Shown here one piece after another: positions 1 to 12,500 of a DNA stretch of 64,000 nucleotides (within the stretch, counting starts at the first letter, position 1; the number at the start of each line of letters is the position of its first letter). Where the stretch lies: positions 1-64,000 of the forward strand of contig MEDY01000237.1 in assembly GCA_001724265.1 (NCBI GenBank), read 5' to 3'. This stretch comes from Rhizaria sp. SCN 62-66 (taxonomy: Eukaryota; Rhizaria, unplaced). The translations under genes were made by a program, and so were the position numbers. The notes under the pieces are model-generated. The model was given only the letters and a program-made list of their open reading frames with translations. It ran no database searches and was not told where the DNA came from.

Positions 1-734
1 CCACCTTTATATACCCGCCCCGAAACGACCGTGGGTGGTGTTTGTCCCAGTGTGAGCCTATGAGACTTGGTATTTTATGCAGAATGTCGGTTGTGACAGT
101 GTCACATCAATCAATATGGTAGATTCATATAGAATGCGCTGTACCAAAAATGCATATACGTGTTTCTCTCCCAACGTTGTTGATGTTGAGAAAAACATGT
201 GTGAATAGGAAAATTCAAGGCAGGAGAGGGATTAACCAACGGAGCAAAGGAGTGGCCCACCACACTGTATTGATTTGGGAACCACGGCAATGCACAACAT
301 AATGAGTATCGTGGAAAAGTGGGTCTAGTACCTGCATTTATTATCTTAGTAGTTTCGATTAAGATGCAAATTTAAATCAAAGAACAGAGCTCTACACTGA
401 ACAAGCAACAACAAGATCCCTCGGCGCCGATCACTTCCAAGTCACCACAAATCGAAAGTTGACATAAGCACATGGCTCGAGAGCCCGGACTTTTTGAAAG
501 CGACAAGCGAGACAGCGTCATCGTCGGTAGACATACCATGTGTTTCAGTGTATACCAGCGATGGCTTTTAATTTGTATCCTTTACAGCGCTGCTTAGCAT
601 CCTTATTTTTCGTCACGTCTGAACCATTTTTTGGCACGCCATCTTCCTGCCCTCTCTTCTTATCGCTTTCTCACCTCATCCTCGTCCCCCCACTCTATTC
701 CTGCATCCGCACCCGACGCGTGCGTGACCCAGCT
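1..734. other. Spacer upstream of the UBC12-like gene
   Basis: AT-rich spacer with no convincing coding sequence. A TATATA-like string lies near positions 9-14, but its distance from the next start codon makes a promoter role doubtful. The stretch just before the start codon (about 600-730) is pyrimidine-rich, as expected for a promoter-proximal leader or for an intron in the 5' UTR. Confidence 0.5.
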
Positions 735-1901
735 ATGTCTGAGCTTGACACCGCTGGTGCGGGTATCATGGGTCGTCGCCGCCGCGCTGCTCCCAAGAAG
801 GAGGAGGCAGAGGCAGAGGCAGAGGCTGGAATCGAGACCTCGAACGTCAACGTAAGTTCCTCCCTCGGCGTAACGCTTCTAAAACGCCCACTAGGTAATT
901 CGTTGCCTCAACACATGCTGTTGCACATCTCTCATTCTTTATCGTGCTGTTGTTTTTCTATATGTATATAATTGTTCGTCGCTCCAGGTGGCGATCGCAA
1001 AGATGGCCAGTGACATGGCCGAGCTTGAGCTCCCCTCCTCCGTCACCCTCATCAGCGACAAGAAGGACAACTTCCTCAAGTTTTCCATCGTCTTTAAACC
1101 CACCACCGGCTTTTGGGCTGGTGGTTCCTTTGAGTTCCAGTTCGAAATCCCCCCGTCCTACCCCTGGGGCGCGCCCGTCGCTACCTGTATCGACCCGGTA
1201 CGCTCCTCATAATAGCATCGCAACACCAATGCGAAACTGAAACAAAAACGTGTGGCATGTGTGTATAACCTTATATTGTGTGGCATCTTGTTGTAATTGT
1301 TGTGATCATTGGCACATCTCGCTCACGTGTGTCCCCGTTCATGTTGTTGCTCCGTCTTTGCTTTGCGTTGCGTTGCGTCTGTCGCATGCGGTGCGCTGTG
1401 TCCATAGCTGTGGCACCCCAACATCGATATGCAGGGCAAGCCGTGCGTCAACGTGCTCCACAAGAACTGGAAGCCCGTCTTCACGATCCAGACCGTGATC
1501 TTCGCCCTCATGTTCCTCTTCACTGACCCCAACCCGCAGGATCCCCTCAACATCGGTACGATTTTGCGCGAAAAACCAAACAATGACCACGTACCCCTCA
1601 ATATTTATGAAATATTCGTGGCTTTTGTGATGTATTTGAAAAAGATCGTTCGGCACGAACTCATCTTATGACCATGTCTTGCATTCCCAACATCTAATCA
1701 TCGTATATCCCCTCTCCTCATAACCACATTCGTGTGCGCAATGCTTGCACCAATTCAGAGGCCGCCGACGAGATGCGCACGGACCCCGACCGCTTCCGCC
1801 GCAACGTCATCACCGCACTGCGTGGCGGCGTCGTCCACAACCACTCGTTCGCCGGCAACAAAGGCGGCAACCCGGCGCTGTTCGGCAAGGGACCCATGTG
1901 A
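735..1901 (+). CDS. UBC12: UBC12-like (NEDD8-conjugating type) E2 enzyme, four exons
   Basis: Exons are 735-851, 988-1197, 1408-1555 and 1759-1901, giving 205 residues and a TGA stop. The UBC fold is complete. The HPNID motif is followed by the active-site Cys at about residue 122 (GKPCVNVL), then the WKPV..TI and F..PNP.DPLN blocks that are typical of UBC12. Members of this family carry NEDD8 on the catalytic Cys and pass it to cullins in the cytosol and nucleus. The N-terminus is a basic then acidic tail (RRRR, EAEAEAEA), unlike the Leu/Phe docking peptide of animal UBC12, so NEDD8 specificity is inferred from the core only. The start was chosen at the first ATG in frame with exon 2. Donors are GTAAGT, GTACGC and GTACGA; intron 1 has the only non-GTACG donor in the window. 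The exon 3/4 junction is supported because it restores the conserved NxEAA segment. A ubiquitin-specific E2 is the alternative. Confidence 0.82.
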
Positions 1902-2254
1902 GACAGTGTGGGGGTGCGAAATGGACGCTCGCCGAGAGGACTTAACGAGCAAATTGAGAAGACTGACTGCGAACTATTGGAAGCATGTATGTGTTGCTTT
2001 ACATAGGGCCAATTGCAGTGCGCTGTACGTCTGTGATTGCGCTATCGACAGATCCCAAGCTCTTTGGGGACAGAATACACAGATGCGATAAGGCTACAAA
2101 TGTTGTTGCGAGTTTTGTTCTGAATGAACTTCCAGGATCAAGATTGGATATTGATTTGAATATATAGCTATATTGAATTGAAAACTAATGTAACAGACCT
2201 CATAATGAATATCTTCACTTAAATGTTCCATAGCTCCGCGACAAATGATATCTT
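1902..2254. other. Convergent 3' spacer
   Basis: About 350 AT-rich bases lie between the convergent UBC12-like and coiled-coil genes. No open frame of note and no exact AATAAA was seen. The stretch presumably holds both 3' UTRs. Confidence 0.5.
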
Positions 2255-5200
2255 TCAGTATATGTCATTCCCGAGCCGTCCTTCCCTCTCCTTGGACAGC
2301 TCGTGCTCCAGCTCAGCCACCTTGCGCTGCATCGCCATCATCGTCGCCGTCAGCCGTTGCTGCGTCTCGTTCGCCTGCGCGCGCGTGTCGGCCAGCTCCT
2401 GCTGCCGCAGCAGCTTCTCGTCCTCCAGACTCGCCAACATCGCGCGCAGCATCTGCGCCTCCGCCTGCGCCTGCGACAGCGCAGCCGCGGCCGCAGCGGC
2501 GGTGGCAGCAGCAGATGCAGCGGCGGCGTCCACACTGCTCCGAGCGCCGCCGCCACCGCCGCCGCCGCCGCCACTGCTGGCGCTGAGAGAGTGAGCGCCG
2601 GGGACAGGACTGCCTGGAGTCTGCTGACCGCCATGGGCGTCGCCCGCACTGGCGCCGTTGTTGTTGTTAGCGGCGCTCTCACCGGTCTGGACGTTTTTGA
2701 GCGTTGAGAGAAAGCGTCTGGAGACAAGCGTGCCGCGGGTGCCGCGCAGCGAGCCGCGCACCGCGCCCTCCTCCGCAGCGGCCTCGGCCTCGGCCACGGC
2801 GGCCGCGCCCGCCGCAGCCGCCGCGGCGGCCGTGGCGTCGTCATCGCCCGCACTGCTGTTGACTGTCCCGCGCCGGTTCCCGCCGCCGGCCTGCGCGCGC
2901 TTGAGCTCCGCGCGCAACTCCGCCACAGTAGCCTCGAGCGCCTCGACCACGGCCGCCGTGTGGTCGCCGGCCTCAGTCAGTTGCGCGCGCGCCGCCGCAG
3001 CCTCGCGCCGGGCTGCGTCGCGCTCCACCGTGACCGCCGACATAATGCCCTCCAGGTCGCCCTCAACGCGCTTCAGCCGGCGCAACTCAGTGCGCTGCTC
3101 CTCGGCTGCCGCAGACGCGGACGCGCCCTTGGACCGCAGGAGGTCGACCTGTTGGCCCAACCTGTCACGCGCGTCAGTCAGCGCGATGATCTGCGCCTCG
3201 GACGACGTCTTGAGGTCGTGCAGCCGCAGCATGAGCCGCTGGACGTCGCTCTGCGCCTGCGTAAACGCCAGCTGCAGCTCCGCGCCCGCGTCGGCCTGCG
3301 CCTCCATGTCGCGCACCTTGCGCGCCGCGACGGCCAGCTCCTTCGCGGTGGTCAGGTGCCGCTCCTTGAGCGCCTCGTACTGCCGCAGCAATGCGAGGTA
3401 CTCCTCGCCGGCCTTGGACTGAGTCTTGACCGTCTTGTCGTAGTCGCGCTTCAGCGACAAGTGCTGCTGCTGTGCGTTGCGGCGCTCCTCCGTCTCCGTG
3501 CGCAGCTGCTGCTTGAGCATGTTGAGCTCCGCTTCGATCGCGAGTCGGCGCGCGTCGCCGTCCTTGGCCCCCGCGGCGGCGCCGGCATGCGCCTCCTCAG
3601 CCGCCAGCGCGCGCGCCCGCTCCTCGGCCAGCAGCTGTTCGGCGCGTGAGAGCTTCTTGGCCGTCTCCTCGGTTTCCTCGCGGGACACCTTAAGGTCGCG
3701 CTTGGTCGAGTCCAGTGCCAGCGAGAGCTCGGCCCCGCGCTGCGTCGCGCGCGCCAGGTCCGCGGCCAGTGCGCCCTTCTCTTCGCGCACGACCTTAAGC
3801 TCGGCGTCTGACGCGAGCTGGCGCTGCCTGCGCGCGGCGAGCTGCGACGAAAGCATGTCGCGGCCCTCACCCCACGCGCGCTCGCGGCGCTCCCAGTCGG
3901 CGTGCGCGGCCTCGAACTTGGCTCGCAGCTGCGCCAGCGCGGCGCGGTCCAGCTCCAGCTTCTCCAGCTCAATGTGGCGCCGCTTGCGCTCTTCGCGCAG
4001 CGCCGCGGCCTCCTGGCGGTGCTGCGCGGCCTTGTCGCTTTCGCTCTTCAGTGCAATGCGCGTCGACTCGAGCTCGTCCTCGACTGCGTCCGTGCGCGAC
4101 TGCAGGTGCGAGACGCGCTCGGTCGCCACGCCCAGCTTGCCGCATACCGTGGCCAGTTGGGACAGCACCTGCGCGCGCTCGGAGCGCATCTTGCCCATCA
4201 GCGTGCGCAAGCCTGTCACTTCGCCCTGGACGAGGGCCTTCTCGGCGCCCGTGGCCTCGAGCGCGCGCAGCAGACGCTGCGCCTCGGCGTCGTGCTGCGC
4301 CGCCAGCTCCGTCAGCGCGGCGGCATTGTACAGCAGGTCGCCCGACACGGCGTCGGCCTGGCGCACCGCCTCGGCCAGCCGCGCGTTCTCGTCAACCAGC
4401 GCGCGGTACGTCCCCGCTGACAGGCGGTGCGCGAGCGAGTCCACAGTGATGACGCCGCCGCCACGCGCGACGGCGACCGCGGCGGCAGTCGCGCTCACGC
4501 TGCCCGCGGCCGCTGAAGAGCCGGAACTAGAGCTGGATGCGGGGCCGGTAATGGTGACTGGAGCATGAGGATCGGCAGACGAGAAGTACAGAGAGACGCC
4601 GTTCGCGCTGTTTCCATCGCCCGTATTGTTTTTGGCAGGAGGGTAGATGGCCGCTGCAGTGTTGTTGCTCGGTGTCAGTGACGTGATAGACGGCGAGTGC
4701 GCAATGGGTCGGCGCGGGGTTGAAGTCATCTGATGTTGCTGATGCTGCTGCTGTTGTGCAGTCGCATTCATGCCAGCGGTCCTCAGTAATTTGCCAGCGT
4801 TGCTGTCGAACGACCCGCCAGCGCCCTCACCGAGATTGTAGCCACTACTGTAGTCATTGCTAGCGCCGCCGCTGAAGTTGTTCTGATCCTCTGAGAGCCC
4901 CAGCACGGCCTTGACCTGCGCCAGCACGAACGCGTCCGCAGCCGAGGCCGAGGGCGGTGGATGCGACGCCAGCGCGCGCTGCAGCGAGCGGGGCAGCGCG
5001 CCCGTCGCCGCCACGCCCGGCGCCGCATCCCCCGCGCCCAGCGCCAGCGCTCCGCCGCCGCCGCCACCACCGCCGCGGGGGGTGTTGGCGGTGACGAGCA
5101 TGGACGCCGCGGAGGCCGAGGCGGGCAGGAACACAGGCAGGGCGTGGGCGGCGGTGCAAGGCGGCAGCGGCTGGTATGCGTTGGGCACGAAACGGCCGCC

Positions 5201-6016
5201 CTGCGCCGAACCGCCATAAGCCAGCAGCACCTGCGCCAGCGACTAGGATTGCGAAAGCGGCGACGCACTGGCCACGCCGGGCGCACTCGCAGAGGAGCCA
5301 GCGCCGCTGTTGCCCGACTGGGGGAAGCGTTGGGCGAGCTCTTTGGGCTGCCACTGAGAGCGACTGGCGGGGTCCTCGCCCAGAGCGGCCGCCGCAGACG
5401 CCGCCAAACCGGCCGTGGCAGCGGCGTAGGCGGGCGAGGCGACCGGGGGTGCGAGCGCGACGAGCAGGGCTGAGCCGGGGGGCGGGCGGGTTCCCGTCTC
5501 GTGCGGCAAAGGCGCCTGCGCGGTGGCCGCGAACGACAGCGCTGCGGAGGCTGCGGTCGGGGCCAGGGAGAGCGCCGAGTGGCTCGCAGTCAGGGACAAG
5601 GACGCGTTCTTGCTAGAGAGCGCCGTGGTCGCGGTTGAGGCGGCCAAGTAAGGAGAAGGGGAGATCGATGGCATTGACGGGGCAGTGGCCAGTCCGCCAG
5701 CGCGTGTGTGCCGCGCGTAGCTGCCCAGCGTACCAGCCCGCGCGCCAGCGGTCAGCGTAGAGGCGGCCCCTGAGTGTGGAGGAGGCGCGCGGGCAGAGGA
5801 GCGCATAGCAGACGCGACAGAGGCGCGGCCGTCACGCGGAGTGTGCTTGGCCTCGTGATCGCGGCGAGAGGTGGCACCGAGCTCTCCAGCGTCGAGAAAT
5901 GATGATGAGCTATGTTGCAGAGGACTTTGGAATGCGCCAGGGCCCACAGGGTATGCGGGCAGTGGTGGGCCCAGAGGACTGGACTGCGCTAACGTCTGAG
6001 CAGCAGCCTGGGACAT
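2255..6016 (-). CDS. Large coiled-coil protein with an in-frame UAG codon
   Basis: I do not recognise the family. Read from the ATG at 6016 to the TGA at 2255-2257, the frame is 1,253 residues and is interrupted only by TAG at 5243-5245 (codon 258). Both halves are in the same frame and share the same Ala/Ser/Pro/Gly-rich composition across that codon, and the downstream half has no ATG for another 47 codons. Residues 1 to about 500 are low-complexity. From about residue 530 to 1,030 there is a long charged heptad region rich in Glu, Ala, Arg and Leu, as in centrosomal, ciliary or vesicle-tether proteins. A Gly/Ala-rich spacer follows, then a last coil of about 75 residues. No catalytic motif was seen. 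No intron is needed. The gene is transcribed divergently from TAF2 across a 557-base spacer. If UAG were a true stop, this would be two fragments or a nonsense allele. Confidence 0.7.
5243..5245 (-). other. In-frame UAG codon in the coiled-coil gene
   Basis: The local reading is SPLSQS-(UAG)-SLAQVLLAYGG. The frame is open for 257 codons before it and 995 codons after it. There is no GTACG or GTRAG donor in the roughly 150 bases upstream that could make this TAG a splice acceptor. Confidence 0.8.
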
Positions 6017-6573
6017 CGGCGAGCGAGACCAGCAAAGTGACTCTAAATGATCGCCGACTCGAGGCTCTATGGGGGAAGTGTCGCAAGGGACCCGAGCCTA
6101 ATAATAAAAGAAATAATTTAAACACCGTAAGTTTTGATCAGAATCAGTGCTATCATTTCTATGGAATTGAGGTTATTCGCGGTCGAGAGCCGTTTCGTAA
6201 GTCGATGAACCAACCACCAGCACTCCAGTCGATACAGTCTTATATTCTGACGCTTCCAAAGATCCCACGGCAGTCTGGCATCATCAATCTTGCCGAGCAC
6301 ACAGAATGAAATTGAAAGATGGCACTTTGAATAGTGACTATATGTGTTAATCTGTGGTCAGGTTTAATTATCTTGTCTAGATCCACGTTCCGGGCTCTCT
6401 GCAGCAGTGCCATTATCGGGTCTCAACTCACCGCGCTATCACTCCCTCACCTTCCACTTGCACTTGCCCCAGCCAACCCTCTTGAGAACCTACTTTGACA
6501 GCATCCGCGCCGCGTCTAACAACACAGCTGCAGTTAGTCCTTGCTCCCGGCTGCTGCCGCACAGCTGCCCTTC
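6017..6573. other. Divergent promoter region, coiled-coil gene / TAF2
   Basis: A 557-base spacer lies between two divergent start codons, with an AT-rich centre (about 6100-6380) and pyrimidine-rich flanks. It should hold both promoters. No named element is evident. In-frame TAA at 6517-6519 closes the TAF2 frame upstream, which supports the start at 6574. Confidence 0.5.
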
Positions 6574-9500
6574 ATGCTTCCTCAGACTGCTCATGACAGC
6601 AGCAAATATGCAGCGTCTGCTGCTGCCGCTGCGGCCACCGCTGCCGCTGCGGCCGCTGGTGCTGAGCAATTGCCATTCATGCGTGTGAAGCACCTCTACA
6701 ACACGACGCACCAGCGCATCTCTCTTGACGTCGACCTCGCGAAGCAAGACGTCGTTGGCGTGACTGAGATCACCATCGTCCCCTCGGTGTTCGCCTTCAA
6801 CGAGGCGCCCTCTGACTCTGCCTCGGCATCGCCGACGTTCGTGGCGTCGGGGCTCACGCACATCGCGCTCAACGTACACGCGTGCGTGGAGCTTGTTGCT
6901 GTTAGCGTCAACGGCCACCCCGCCGACGTGCACCGCCGGGACGGCTCTATCGCCCAGGTGCGGCATATCCTATACTCTGGACTCTCCGTCGCCGCGCCGC
7001 TTCCCGCCACCAGCACCAGCGCCAGCGCCACCCTCGGCGGCGCTACGCCAGGGAACGCGAATGTGCTCACTTTACAGGGCCCCACTGCCGCGAGCTCGTC
7101 CACTTCCTCGACACCTCCCGCCACAAACGCCGCCTCCTCAAGCGCGAGCGCAAGTGCGGGCGCAAATGCTGGCGCGAATGTGGGATTCGCAGCGCCGACG
7201 ACGGTGGCGCTGGCGGACTTCGCGCTCACGGCACCCGCGGCGGGCCCCGCCGGCCCGGGGCTGTGGGCGCCTCCGCTGGATCCCGCCGAGGCGGCGCCGG
7301 ACTTCACCTCGCAGCGGCAGCAGTACTCGGCGCACGGCGGCGCCTACACGCGCGACGCGCCCGCGCTGGCCTGCGCGCAGGACGCCGCGCTCGAGGCCGC
7401 TAAGGAGGGTGAGGTCGTCGTCACCATCCCCGAGCCCGTGCTGGCGCTGCTGCGCGCGCCGCCGCTGCCGGCGCCGGCCGTCTCTGCGCTGCTGACGGCG
7501 TCATCGCTCACCTTCTCGCCGACCGCGCTCTCGCTTACCTCCACGAGCGCCAGCGCGGCGGGCAGAGGCGGCGCCGGAGCCAAGGTGCCCGCGGTCAGAG
7601 TCGGCGGGCTGACGCTCAACGCGACTAACACGGCCGCCAGCAACCTCTCAGCGCAGTCGCCCATGTTATCGTCAAGCAATAACAGCACCAGCAGCAGCAG
7701 TGCGACTGCGAGCGCCGCCACCGCTGCTGCTGCCACGGTGCCTCTTGTAATCAGCGTGACCTTCCGCGTCCGCGGCGAGAGCAACATTTCCTCGGGCGGC
7801 GGCGGCGACCGGTCTATGGCCGGCGCCGGCTCATCGATCCGCTTCGTAGCGTCCTCGGCCTCCGCGGCCGCGGTGCCGATGGCTTTTACCACGGGCGCCG
7901 GCACGGCCGCGGTGGCGCAGTGGCTGCCGTGCGTGCTGGGCCCGAACCAGAAGGTGTTAACGACGCTCACGGTCACCGCCCCCGCAGGCGTCACGGTGGC
8001 CGCGACGGGGCTGCTCGAGCGCGAGGGCAAGCAGCCCAAGGTGCCCATCGCGCACTACCCGGGGGCCAACGCCGCCACGGCGGCGCGCGCGACGCACTAC
8101 AGCAGCGCCCACAGCCAGGATAGTGCGCATGGTGATAAGAAAAGCGGCGATATCTTGTCTGCGAGCGCGGAGGAGATTGCCGACCAGACTGCCGCCGCCA
8201 GCCACAAAAAAGAGGTCAGCTTCGCGACTCTCGCGGCCTTCGCACAGCAGCCCGGCTCCCGCCTCTCCGCATCGTCCTCTTCCCTTGCCGCCGCCGCGGC
8301 CTCGCGGCCCCGCACGTGGTCCTTCGTCTGCGCGACGCCGATCAGCCCGTCGTACATCGGCTGGGCGTTGGGCCCCTTCACAGCGGCCACCGCGCCGCGC
8401 GTCGAGGACGACCCGCGCGTCGAGTTCCGCTACGTCGCGCCGTCCACACGCGCCAAGGTCCTCGCGCTGGAGCTGGCCGCGCTCGACGCCAAGCTCCGCT
8501 CCGCCACGGCCGTGACGGCGCCGACGGGGACGGCTCCGGCGGCGGCCACGGCGGGTCACGGAAACCACCACCACAACAAGGGGACTGGCGTGTCGCTGTT
8601 TGCGCGGGCGAAGCGTGAGTACGCCGCGTTGACGGCTGCGGCCGAGGAAGCTGAGGCTGCGGCGGCCGCTGGCAGCAGCGCGGCGAAGAGCGCGAACAGT
8701 AGCAGCTCTGGCAGTGGCGCTGGGACAGGCAAGAATGGTCAGCAGCTGCAGCGGGCGTATGGAAAGCGCAACAACATGAGCGATAATGACAGCGACGACG
8801 ACGATGACGACGACTACGACAACGGCTCTAGCACTGGTCTGTTTGGCAACGTCACGCGCAGTACTGCACGGAGCAGTCGTATTTTTACTCCTGTAGCAAA
8901 CACGACGAGCGCCAAGACTACAGCCATCTCTGGTGTTGACGCTGACGCTGCAGCTGCGACGGCGACTCAGGCGGCTCTGTCGTCATTTATGCCGTCCGTC
9001 CTGCAACCGCTTGCCTCACCCTCTCGTACTGCCAGCAACAGCAGTATGGGCAACACCAGCTCTAGTTCAAGCTCGAGCTCGAGCTCAAGCTCTGCAAGTG
9101 CTTTGTTTGACAAGATCAAGACAGAACACAAGAACCCTATGGAGGACGACGACCACACCAGCAGCGCAAGCGGCAGCACCAACAGCAACACCGCAGCAAA
9201 GACCTCAAGCAGTCTGGACTCCGAATCTGAGACTGCCTACCTCGTGTCGCTGTTGCAACAGCACGCGAGTTGCAACCCCTTGCTTACTCCTGCAGCGCTC
9301 GCCGACGCTGCAGCTGCTATTTCAGTAGCCAAGGCAGCGACGTACGGTCTGGTCAAGGCGTCGGCGTCTCTCACTGTCTCTGCGGCCGCTGGCGCCGCCA
9401 CAGGCAGCAGCGGCGCCGCTGGCGGCGCGTCTGCGGCGGCCACGAGCAGCGTCATCAGTGACGATGCGTACGCGGCCATGGTGCACTGCGCGCTCGACGA

Positions 9501-12500
9501 CACGCGCAACGCGTTGACCATCTTCCGCAACCGCATGCGCGGCTACTTCGCCTTCCCCGTTCTCACCGTCATCGTCGTCGACGAGTGCCCCAACGACTTC
9601 GAGTCCTTCGGCGGCATCGTGCTCGTCGACTCGTCACTCATCGCGCCGGTGCGCGTGCTCGAGCAGGCCTTCCGCACCAAAGGCGTGCTCGCGGCGGCGC
9701 TGGCGCGCGCGTGGCTCGCCCCGGCGCTGCGCGTTGACTATACCACCGACTCGTGGCTGCTGGAAGGCATGATCGGACAGCTCGGTGCGGCGTATCTCAA
9801 CTGGGTACGTGTCACTGTGCATCTTTAAACCACCACATGAATTTTTTTTCTGGATAATTACGTATTAACTATGAACTGTATGTCTATCTCACGTTGAATC
9901 ACTTGTATCTTGCTTTGCTATCTCTCAACATGTGCAGTCTTTGGGTCACAACGAGACTGCGTTCCGTTTGTATGCTGCGAAGATTGCTGTCTCTCGTGTC
10001 TACGACTTGTACTTTCATCCTGGCCCGGCTGCAGACGCTGCCTCTAGCGGCACCAGCGGCAACGCGGTCGTGGCTCTCACCAGCCTCACCAGCCTCAGCG
10101 GCCGCGGCGGCACCGTTCGTGGTCGCGGCCGCGCGCGTGGCCGTGGGCGCGGCGGGCGCGGGCGCGGCAGCAGCCTCAACGTCGGCGCGACGCCCGTTGC
10201 GCCCACCATCGAGCTCCCGCCGTTGCACAAAGAGGTGCGCACCTACAGCGCGCGCGACGCGTACGCGTGCTTCACCGACGACCCGCACCTGGGCCCTGCG
10301 TTCCCGCTCTCCTCGCCCGTGGCCGTCACCGTGAGCGACGCGTCCGCGTTTCTGCCGCACGTCACCGTGGTTGAGGCGCTGCACCTCGGCGCCGGGTACG
10401 AGGGTCTGGACCTGTTCCTCGCCGCGATCCGTCCCGTGGACCCGCGCGTGGCCGATAAGGTTACCAAGGCCTACGACGACGGCATGCTGATGATGGAGCG
10501 CCCCGCGGCGTTTGTGGCGCATCCGTGTCCGACAACGACTGAAAACAATGGGGTGTATCTTAAGTCGTATGGGTCGATTCACACCCCGCAGGTGCGCGAG
10601 CTGCCCGTCCAACTCTTCAGGTACGAAGCGAGCTTATGATATAGCCGGGAACATCAACGTGTCTTTTTGGGGTGTATATTCTCTTGCTTTATTTTCTATC
10701 TCTTTTAATGTGATGCATCATGGCCATTCTTCGACTGATGATAGTAATTTCTTTCTGTTTACTTTATGCGAATAGTGTCGAGGGCGTAGGCTTGCGCGGT
10801 GCGGCCCTGACAACGCCCGCCGTGTTGAGTGACAGCGCTTTTGGTGCAAAGGCCTGGGCGGTGATGGCCGCTCTAGAGGACATGCTGGGGCCGGACGGTT
10901 CGCTTGTGCTGTGGAATATTATCACAAAACACACAGAAGTCCGCTACGGTGGCGACGCGAAGGTACGAACTTGCGGTTTCACTTCACATTTCCTCTCTTT
11001 GTCACGAAAACATATGCACGTTGTGACTTTGACATTGTGGCTTTTCTCTTGCTTCACATTCATGTACTTCCATTATTTCACTGTCCTTTTATTGATTGAA
11101 TCATGTCGATTCCTTTAATTCCTGTAGGTGCAAGCACTGCCGTATCTCACGACCGAGCTTATGAAGCAAGCCCTGACTGCTGACATTGAAGAGCCCAACT
11201 TGGACCCCTTCCTCCGTCAGTGGGTTCTCTGCGAACTCATTCCGATTCTAGTGGCCCACACAGAAGACAACAAGAAGGACAAGCTCCTCATCAACCTCTA
11301 CCAGCTCCAGGCCTACACCCCGACCGACGTTCCGTACGTGCCGTTCTCCCGCGTTGACGCCGCCTCCGACGCTGCCAAGCACAGCCGCACGCTCGTCGCT
11401 CCCGGCCGCGGCCGCCGCTCACACCTTCAGACCGCGGCGCTCCGCGAGGCCACCCCCAGCGCCGTTCTCGCCAAGTCCGCGGCAAACGGCGCTGGCGGTG
11501 ACGATATGACCAAATTTGGCGAGATTCTTCTCGGCGGCATCGCCGGTGTATTGGCGTCAAACAAGCAACAGCTTGCACAGAGTCTGCAGCACCCCACTGG
11601 GCTCAGTGTAGACGGACGGCACCAGCGTCTGACTATGCAAAGGCTCAGTGAGGCGCGCGAGAAAATCGTCAGAAGGTACGAGCTCAAACGATCTTAATAA
11701 ATGTTGTCAATAATGCATTGTTCATTCTATCTAAATGACCTGTATTTGTTTGTACGTTAGTTTTATCCTGTGGACTCACTGTATCTTGTGTCACTTCTTT
11801 TATTTTCCTTCTCGACTGAACTTTCTTACACAGGATGTTGCGCAGCGGTGTGAAGGGTGCTTTTGTGGTTGGCAAGGGCTCTTGGCAACCGCCGACAACC
11901 GCCGCGTCCAGTGCCGGCGCTGCTGCGGCGGCCGTTGTTGCTCCTAGCGCTGGCGCTGGCAGCAGCGGCGACGTCAAGATCACGATCGAGAAGACGAAGC
12001 TCGAGGTCGCGTGCAAGACCGAGATCCAGATTGACTGCGACGCGGGCTCACTCACCAAGACCGTGCGCAAGCGCCGCAATGCAGAAAACGCAGCTGCAGC
12101 CGACGCTGATGACGATGACGACGCGGCCGTTGCTGCGACCGGCGCCGCAGCTGACGACGCCGCGACCGCCGCCGCCGGTACATCGTTTTTCCGTATCGAC
12201 CCGCAAGTGTCTTGGCTGCGCCCAGTGATCCTTGTCACGGACGAAACGAAGCTCGTCAGCCAGCTGGCGCACGACCCGGAAATGCTGTCGCAGCTGCACG
12301 CCATCGCCGCGCTGGCGCGCATCTTCCGCCGGTCCCTGCCGCAGAACATCTCCCAGCCCGCCGTAGCCGTGCTCAAGCGCGTGCTCCGCGGCGAGCTCCG
12401 CCGGCCCGTCTTCTGGCGCGTACGCGCCGCCGCGGCCGTTGCGCTCTGCTCCTCCGACTCGCTGATCGACGGGCCCAAGATGGTCGTGCGCTTCTTGCAA

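Noticed and set aside
9250-9804. Possible active M1 metallopeptidase in the TAF2 gene
   Set aside because: No HExxH zinc motif is present in the peptidase-like region, and the downstream blocks match TAF2.
11333-11340. GTACGT inside TAF2 exon 4 as a splice donor
   Set aside because: The reading frame and TAF2-like protein continue past it, and the GC content does not drop; GTACG alone is therefore not sufficient to mark an intron.
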